This document shows, one piece after another, positions 59,376 to 64,000 of a DNA stretch of 64,000 nucleotides. The notes under the pieces were generated by a model. The model was not told where the DNA came from and did not search any database. It worked only from the letters and a program-made list of their open reading frames with translations. Source of the stretch: Roseibium aestuarii (GTDB taxonomy: Bacteria; Pseudomonadota; Alphaproteobacteria; Rhizobiales; Stappiaceae); contig NZ_VORA01000004.1 of NCBI RefSeq assembly GCF_008477545.1, positions 1-64,000 on the forward strand. Reading direction: 5' to 3'. Both the position numbers and the translations under genes were made by a program. Each line of letters starts with the position of its first letter. The first letter of the stretch is position 1.

Positions 59376-59399
59376 AGGCCCGCATCTGCGGGCCTTTTT
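59376..59399. terminator. Bidirectional terminator after the TRIC-like gene
   Basis: AGGCCCGCA (59376-59384), loop TC, TGCGGGCCT (59387-59395), TTTT. It serves the rightward TRIC-like gene and also stands 29 bases beyond the leftward micro-ORF stop. Confidence 0.9.
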
Positions 59400-59427
59400 C
59401 ATGTCAGGTTTGAGTGTGGGCAGGGTC

Positions 59428-59517
59428 TCAAGCCAGCGCCTGCTGCAGGGCCACAATGGCCACACCGGCGCTTAGCAGGGACGGCAGAGCCATGAACATC
59501 ACAAGGGTCTTGAACAT
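59428..59517 (-). CDS. 29-aa hydrophobic micro-protein candidate
   Basis: ATG at 59517 has a GAGGAGCG ribosome site (GGAG nine bases upstream) and encodes a 29-residue product starting MFKTLVMFMALPSLLSAG, then VAIVALQQALA and a TGA. The sequence is a single hydrophobic stretch with a Lys near the start, like small single-pass membrane proteins. It sits alone in a 285-base gap, followed by a terminator. It is too short for routine gene callers. Function unknown; coding is inferred from start context, composition and position. Confidence 0.5.
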   Translation of the reverse strand: MFKTLVMFMALPSLLSAGVAIVALQQALA

Positions 59518-59630
59518 CGGGGTCGCTCCTCATCGGAATGGCGGGGTGCCATCCATGAGGAGATATTAGGGGAAACCCGTAAGGTCCGGGGTGATGCACG
59601 GCACAGTCCGGCGGTTTCTGCGCCCATTGC

Positions 59631-60569
59631 CTAGCTGCGCAGGAACACGTGACCAGCGGTGGCGAAGTCGCCCAGCCCCGACATGCGACCCTCGTGAAAC
59701 ACGGTGGTCTGGCCATAGAAGCGGCGACCGGCCTTCTCGCCGCGCGTGAGCTCGCGGAACGTTGCGGTAATCTCCCAGCCCGCGGCGGCCGGATCCTCCG
59801 GCGTTTCGGCCTGAAAGATACGGGCGCTGTCGTTGAGGGCGCGCACGAGATCCGGCGTGCCGCCCAGAAGGTCGAGATGCACGCCCTCGGGCAGATCGTC
59901 GGCGGTGAAGGGCAGCCAGGACAGGTCGCCCTCCTGCGCTGCCTCGCCGACGCAGATGATGTCGGCACCGGTGGCCGCGGACGACAGCTCCGGGCTGGTG
60001 CGGAAGTCGATATGGGAGAGGCCGGGCAGGGCGGAAAGCCTCCGGCACATCTCGGTCTCCGTCGGTTCCAGAAGCACGGAGCGGATGGGCCGCACGGCCG
60101 CATAGGCCTGCATGATCAGCGGAAAGAAGGCGGGCGGAGACAGCACCAAGAGACGGGCGCTGTCTTCCCGGGAGAGATATTGTGCGCTCAGCCCGCAGAG
60201 CGCCGCGCGCCGTCGCTGCGCCAGCCTCACCCCGTCGAGAAGCGCGATGGGTTGGCCCGTCTTGCCGGAGAACAGCAGATAGGCACCCGCCTGAGGGCTT
60301 GCGGCCTGAGATGCTGCCGAGGAGGCAGTGCCTGCCGGCAGGTCGAGCATGAGCGAGCAGCCGATATAGCCCCGGTCGCTGTGCCCCTGGCCACTGAAGT
60401 CGGTCCAGGCGGACGCCAGGGTCAGCGTACCGGTGCCATCCGGGCGTTGCAGCGCGAGCCGGGACGGGGCGGGGACAATGGTCTGCGAGCGATAGGCCCG
60501 GCGGAGGGTTTCCAGGAGATCCCGGACAGGGGCGGCGGCGTCGATGTCTTCTGCAGAGAGGATCCTCAT
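59631..60569 (-). CDS. Ornithine cyclodeaminase / mu-crystallin family protein lacking catalytic residues
   Basis: This 312-aa protein has the OCD/mu-crystallin fold: LLETLRRAYRSQTIVPAPSRLAL, ALLDGVRLAQRRRAALCGL, a Rossmann-like centre, SAATGADIICVG and GVHLDLLGGTPDLVRAL. The usual catalytic Lys (G-V-K) is Ser in YIGCSLML, and the usual catalytic Asp (GGD) is Thr in LLGGTPD. The Rossmann glycine motif is also poorly preserved (LVLSPPAFFPLIMQA). It is therefore not expected to be an ornithine cyclodeaminase. It lies 21 bases after lapA on the same strand. Confidence 0.75.
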   Translation of the reverse strand: MRILSAEDIDAAAPVRDLLETLRRAYRSQTIVPAPSRLALQRPDGTGTLTLASAWTDFSGQGHSDRGYIGCSLMLDLPAGTASSAASQAASPQAGAYLLFSGKTGQPIALLDGVRLAQRRRAALCGLSAQYLSREDSARLLVLSPPAFFPLIMQAYAAVRPIRSVLLEPTETEMCRRLSALPGLSHIDFRTSPELSSAATGADIICVGEAAQEGDLSWLPFTADDLPEGVHLDLLGGTPDLVRALNDSARIFQAETPEDPAAAGWEITATFRELTRGEKAGRRFYGQTTVFHEGRMSGLGDFATAGHVFLRS

Positions 60570-60590
60570 GCCGCGCGCCCCGCAGGGTCG

Positions 60591-60947
60591 TCAGGCCGCA
60601 GAGCGGCTCTTCGGCGCGGGGAGCCCTGGCTTGGCGGCCGCAGGCTCGACGATTTCGCGCAGATGTTCGGCTTCACCCTGCCACTTGCGCACTTCGCGCC
60701 GCTTGGCACGGGCTTCCTTGCGCCACTTGCCCTGGCGGGCCCAGGCGCCGACGCCTCCCAGCACAATGCCGAGAGCGAGGCTGGCGAAAATGACCCAGAA
60801 GAGGGGAATGTCGGTGATGGCGAACCGCGGATCGGTCGGATCAAACGGGTTCAGCGACACGGTCACCGGATGGCGGTTGGACACCGAAAGGGGGACGATC
60901 ACGATCGCGACGGCAACGAGAAGGGCGTTCTTGACGAAACGGATCAT
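60591..60947 (-). CDS. lapA: LapA-domain membrane protein
   Basis: This 118-aa protein has two transmembrane segments (about residues 6-24 and 47-70; PLFWVIFASLALGIVLGGVGAWA) and a basic cytoplasmic tail with a short coiled region (RKEARAKRREVRKWQGEAEHLREI). This is the DUF1049/LapA layout; in E. coli LapA/LapB tune LPS synthesis. No lapB is in the window. Position after ihfB and sppA is the common Rhizobiales order. Confidence 0.88.
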   Translation of the reverse strand: MIRFVKNALLVAVAIVIVPLSVSNRHPVTVSLNPFDPTDPRFAITDIPLFWVIFASLALGIVLGGVGAWARQGKWRKEARAKRREVRKWQGEAEHLREIVEPAAAKPGLPAPKSRSAA

Positions 60948-61034
60948 GACAGTCTCCGGGATATGGCTGCTGGTGCGAGAACCACAGGCTCCGGATACTA
61001 AGTCCTGCGGCGACAGACGGGAATGACCGTCAGG

Positions 61035-61334
61035 TCAGTCTTCCCCGTGGTCCACACCATCGTTCAGACGGACGCGCATTTCCTTGCCGGTCTTGAAGAA
61101 GGGAACGTATTTTTCCTCGACTTCGACCTTCTGGCCGGTGCGCGGGTTGCGCCCGGTGCGGGCGGGGCGGTTCTTGACGGAGAAGGCGCCAAAGCCGCGA
61201 AGCTCGACCCGATCGCCGCGCATGAGCGCTTCGGTGATCTCGTCAAGAATGGCATTCACGATATTCTCGACATCGCGCTGGTAGAGATGCGGGTTTTGTT
61301 CCGCGATCTGTTGAACCAGTTCAGACTTGATCAT
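61035..61334 (-). CDS. ihfB: Integration host factor subunit beta
   Basis: This 99-aa DNA-bending protein of the HU/IHF family begins [33 protein letters not shown] and has the DNA-binding arm [27 protein letters not shown] with the intercalating Pro. IHF-beta rather than HU is suggested by length and the acidic tail. Start preceded by GAGGGGCGGC. Leftward, after sppA. Confidence 0.95.
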   Translation of the reverse strand: MIKSELVQQIAEQNPHLYQRDVENIVNAILDEITEALMRGDRVELRGFGAFSVKNRPARTGRNPRTGQKVEVEEKYVPFFKTGKEMRVRLNDGVDHGED

Positions 61335-61353
61335 TTGCCGCCCCTCAATATTT

Positions 61354-62334
61354 CTATTTCTCAATTTCCGTTTCGGAAGCCTGCCAAACCGATACGAGGC
61401 CGTCAAGCATAAAACCGGGAGAAATCAGCCGGTTAGCCGAATAATCCGACTGAAGTATAGTTTCCGCGATCCCGGCGCCCAGGCCTTTCGACATTTTCAG
61501 GGCGAAGGGGCTGTCATCAGCCGCCTTGTCGAGATCCCAGGTGAGAACCGGCAGGCCCTCCGGCACGCCTTTCTCGTCCACGAGCCAGGCGACAACCTCC
61601 CGCTCGCCGCCGATGGCGTCGATCAGGCCCTTGTCCAATGCACGAACGCCGGAATAGATCCGCCCGTCCGCCAGAGTGCGCGCCGCTTCGAGATCAAGTC
61701 CCCGGCGCTCGGCGACCAGCTTGACGAACCACTGGTAGCTGTCGTCCACCACATCGGCCAGCACGGCGCGGGCCTCCGGGGAGGTCTCGGAATAGAAATC
61801 GGGTTCGGCCTTCAGGGGCGCGCTCTTCACCGCATCCATCTCGACGCCGATCGTGTCCAGCAGCTTGGCCGCATTGCCATACTGGAAGAGCACGCCGATG
61901 GAGCCGGTGATCGTGTTGTAGCGGGCAAAGATCCGCTCGCCGGACAGCGCCACCATGTAGCCGGCCGAAGCCCCAAGGGTGCGGATCTCGGCAACCACGG
62001 GCTTCTTTTCCGCCAGCCGGCGCAGGGCATTGTAGAGATCCTCGCCGCCGGTGGTGCTGCCACCGGGCGAGTTGATCGAGACGATCACCGCCTTCACGCT
62101 GTCGCGTTTGACCAGATCGTCGATCAGCTTCAGCTGGGCGCGGTTCTCGAGGATCATGCCCTCGATGGGCAGGCGGGCAATGTGGTTGCCGGCATGGGAC
62201 AGATCGCGACAGAGCAGGGCAAAGCTTCCCCCGCCGATGAGGACCAGCATCGCCACCACGGCGACCACGCGCCAGAAGGTGAGCTTGCGGCGCAGCTTGC
62301 GGCGGTCGATGAGTGTATCCACGTCGAGGGGCAT
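61354..62334 (-). CDS. sppA: Signal peptide peptidase SppA
   Basis: This serine protease of about 326 aa is anchored by one N-terminal helix (about residues 21-41, [19 protein letters not shown]). The S49 domain has [31 protein letters not shown], the nucleophile Ser in [17 protein letters not shown] and [33 protein letters not shown], with the catalytic Lys nearby. It degrades leftover signal peptides. This is the short single-domain form. Start MPLDVD has an AGAGG site; an earlier ATG (62391) has none. Confidence 0.94.
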   Translation of the reverse strand: MPLDVDTLIDRRKLRRKLTFWRVVAVVAMLVLIGGGSFALLCRDLSHAGNHIARLPIEGMILENRAQLKLIDDLVKRDSVKAVIVSINSPGGSTTGGEDLYNALRRLAEKKPVVAEIRTLGASAGYMVALSGERIFARYNTITGSIGVLFQYGNAAKLLDTIGVEMDAVKSAPLKAEPDFYSETSPEARAVLADVVDDSYQWFVKLVAERRGLDLEAARTLADGRIYSGVRALDKGLIDAIGGEREVVAWLVDEKGVPEGLPVLTWDLDKAADDSPFALKMSKGLGAGIAETILQSDYSANRLISPGFMLDGLVSVWQASETEIEK

Positions 62335-62489
62335 GAAGGAAAGCCTCTGGCTGTCTGCGGGTCGAACCGGACCCGCACGGCTCTTCTTCATAGGACGGAG
62401 CGTCACCGGAATGCAAATGCAACGAGGCTCTTGCACCCGGTTGACGTGCAGGCTCCGCGAGACCGGCCCGCGAAGCCCGGGTGCCCGTG

Positions 62490-62918
62490 TCAGCCGATGG
62501 CGACCACGGAGAAGGCGAAGGTGAGATCCTTGCCCGCCAGCGGATGGTTGGCATCCAGCACCACGTGGTCGTCCTCGACCGTGTCGATGACCACGGGCAT
62601 GATCTGTCCGCCCTGGGTCTGAACCTGCAGCTGGGTGCCGACTTCCAGCGGAATTTCCGGCGGGAACTGGTTGCGCGGAACCGCCTGACGGGCAGCCGGG
62701 TTCACCGGGCCATAGGCTTCCTCGGCCGGGATCGTGACGGTCTTGTCCTCGCCGACCTGCATGCCCGGCAGGGCCTTGTCGAGACCGGGGATGATCTGTC
62801 CCGAACCGACCGTGAAGGACAGCGGATCGCGGCCTTCGGAGCTGTCGAACACGGACCCGTCGGTCAGGGTGCCCTTGTAGTGAATGTGAACGATGTCACC
62901 CGCTTTGACGGTCGTCAT
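62490..62918 (-). CDS. FKBP-type peptidyl-prolyl isomerase (SlyD-like)
   Basis: This 142-aa FKBP has an insert-in-flap domain: VKAGDIVHIHYKGTLTDGSVFDSSEGRDPLSFTVGSGQIIPGLDKALPGMQVGEDKTVTIPAEEAYG, followed by the IF insert (QAVPRNQFPPEIPLEVGTQLQVQ) and DANHPLAGKDLTFAFSVV. This is the SlyD/FkpB layout but without a His-rich metal tail. It is probably a cytosolic chaperone/isomerase. Start: ATG at 62918, RBS GAGAGAC. Intergenic 155 bases to sppA. Confidence 0.93.
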   Translation of the reverse strand: MTTVKAGDIVHIHYKGTLTDGSVFDSSEGRDPLSFTVGSGQIIPGLDKALPGMQVGEDKTVTIPAEEAYGPVNPAARQAVPRNQFPPEIPLEVGTQLQVQTQGGQIMPVVIDTVEDDHVVLDANHPLAGKDLTFAFSVVAIG

Positions 62919-63097
62919 AGCGTGTCTCTCAATTCTGTCTGGAACGTGGGGAGGGTGAATGTCAGAGGCCGTCCGGTCTGGCGGCGGGTGCTCCGGGCTC
63001 ATGGGCCAGCCTAGTCCATTCGGCCCGAATGTCAAAACCGGCGGCGGCCAGCGGGTGAGGCGTCAGAGGCTTGAAATACCAGAGGGCTGAAACGACA

Positions 63098-63125
63098 GAA
63101 GGCCCGGCGTCGCCGCCGGGCCTTC
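63098..63125 (-). terminator. Hairpin after rpsA
   Basis: Read leftward, GAAGGCCCGGCG and CGCCGGGCCTTC pair perfectly over 12 bp around a four-base loop (63125-63098). Only a TG-TCG-TTT sequence follows, so termination may be partial. It lies 34 bases after the rpsA stop. Confidence 0.7.
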
Positions 63126-63158
63126 CGAAGTGTTGCGCTTGAAGCGTCTTCGAAGATC

Positions 63159-64000
63159 TTAGTCTTCGGAAGCCTGCTTCAGGGCTGCGCCCAGGATGTC
63201 GCCGAGGGACGCGCCGGAGTCGGAGGAACCGTACTGAGCGACGGCTTCCTTCTCTTCTGCGATTTCCAGAGCCTTGATGGAGGCGGAAACGCGACGGGTC
63301 TTCTTGTCGAACTGGGTGATGCGGGCATCGAACTTGTCGCCGACGGAGAAGCGCTCCGGACGCTGTTCCGCACGGTCGCGGGACAGGTCGGCGCGACGGA
63401 TGAACGCGGTCAGGTCGCTGTCTGCGATCTTGACGTTCAGGCCGCCATCGGTGATTTCGATGACTTCACAGGTGACAACAGCGTTCTTGCGGATTTCACC
63501 GGCAGCGCCGGATTCCATCGGGTCAGCGCCGAGCTGCTTGATGCCGAGGGAGATACGCTCCTTGTCGACGTCAACATCGAGAACGACGGCCTTGACCATG
63601 TCGCCCTTCTTGAACTCTTCGATGACCTGCTCGCCCGGACGGTTCCAGTCCAGATCGGACAGGTGAACCATGCCGTCCACGTCGCCGTCGAGGCCGATGA
63701 ACAGACCGAATTCGGTCTTGTTCTTGACTTCGCCTTCCACTTCCGTGCCAGACGGATACTGATCGGCGAAGGCTTCCCACGGGTTCTGCAGGGTCTGCTT
63801 GAGGCCCAGGGAGATGCGGCGCTTGATCGGATCCACTTCCAGGATCATCACTTCCACTTCCTGAGAGGTGGAAACAATCTTGCCCGGATGGACGTTTTTC
63901 TTGGTCCAGGACATTTCGGAAACGTGGATCAGGCCTTCGATGCCCGGCTCCAGTTCCACGAATGCACCGTAGTCGGTGATGTTGGTCACGCGGCCGTTGA
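63159..64000 (-). CDS. rpsA: 30S ribosomal protein bS1 (3' part; continues past the window)
   Basis: The last 280 codons of rpsA are visible; the gene enters from beyond base 64000. Three S1 RNA-binding repeats are complete or nearly so: NGRVTNITDYGAFVELEPGIEGLIHVSEMSW, VEGEVKNKTEFGLFIGLDGDVDGMVHLSDLDW and VTCEVIEITDGGLNVKIADSDLTAFIRRADL, with the linker segments RRISLGLKQ and ERISLGIKQ. The C-terminus is short and acidic (ILGAALKQASED). S1 helps load mRNA on the small subunit. Confidence 0.95.
   Translation of the reverse strand, partial: NGRVTNITDYGAFVELEPGIEGLIHVSEMSWTKKNVHPGKIVSTSQEVEVMILEVDPIKRRISLGLKQTLQNPWEAFADQYPSGTEVEGEVKNKTEFGLFIGLDGDVDGMVHLSDLDWNRPGEQVIEEFKKGDMVKAVVLDVDVDKERISLGIKQLGADPMESGAAGEIRKNAVVTCEVIEITDGGLNVKIADSDLTAFIRRADLSRDRAEQRPERFSVGDKFDARITQFDKKTRRVSASIKALEIAEEKEAVAQYGSSDSGASLGDILGAALKQASED

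Overview
The window looks like chromosomal core sequence from a GC-rich alphaproteobacterium of the order Hyphomicrobiales (Rhizobiales). The Stappiaceae/Pannonibacter-Roseibium branch is plausible but is inference. The evidence is the mdh-sucCD-sucAB-lpd cluster, the atpHAGDC operon with no atpBEF beside it, the chvI-chvG-hprK-EIIA-HPr-ahcY-divL order with pckA divergent to chvI, an Omp19-type lipoprotein, addB-addA-trxA, and rpsA ... sppA-ihfB-lapA. I see no prophage, insertion sequence, CRISPR array, rRNA or convincing tRNA.

Layout. Bases 1-316 hold extragenic palindromic repeats. 317-9.7 kb is a mixed region: aldo/keto reductase, recQ, an acyltransferase, a MAPEG protein, a degenerate low-molecular-weight phosphatase, a GNAT protein, an Omp19-like lipoprotein, a DUF7662-like protein and zapE. 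9.86-19.3 kb is the TCA block mdh-sucC-sucD-sucA-sucB-lpd, which has GC-rich hairpins between several genes and a proper terminator only after lpd. 19.4-21.5 kb is a lower-GC LysR / VOC / GST patch that may be acquired. 21.5-22.7 kb is a MerR regulator divergent from a CDF metal exporter, with a textbook MerR operator between them. 22.7-28.3 kb holds a secreted protein, rpsU, a xerC/D-type recombinase, a transaldolase-family gene and priA. 28.5-33.6 kb is the F1 ATP synthase operon. 33.8-37.6 kb holds a tiny GcrA-C-terminus-like zinc protein and a leftward xdhC-lysE-xdhC-mocA-like operon. 37.8-48.4 kb holds pckA, chvI/chvG, hprK, EIIA-Man, HPr, ahcY and divL. 48.4-50.7 kb encodes a TsaE-AmgK fusion followed by MurU. 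50.7-59.3 kb holds addB, addA, trxA, grpE and a TRIC-like channel. 59.4-64.0 kb reads leftward: partial rpsA, an FKBP isomerase, sppA, ihfB, lapA, a catalytically degenerate ornithine-cyclodeaminase homologue and a 29-codon micro-ORF.

How the genes work together. Central carbon metabolism dominates (TCA cycle, gluconeogenic PckA, ATP synthase). It sits beside the ChvG/ChvI envelope-stress pathway and an incomplete regulatory PTS (HprK, EIIA, HPr). AhcY clears S-adenosylhomocysteine and lies next to DivL, a pseudo-histidine kinase of the CtrA cell-cycle pathway. The gap before divL carries four GANTC (CcrM) sites within 86 bp. AmgK and MurU form a peptidoglycan-recycling bypass. AddAB, RecQ, PriA and XerC/D serve DNA repair and replication restart.

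Most of the window is ordinary core genome. The items most worth a second look are the GANTC cluster before divL, the GcrA-like zinc micro-protein, the 22-bp palindrome upstream of ahcY, the palindrome cluster between pckA and chvI, two enzyme-family proteins lacking their catalytic residues, and the unlisted 29-aa ORF.
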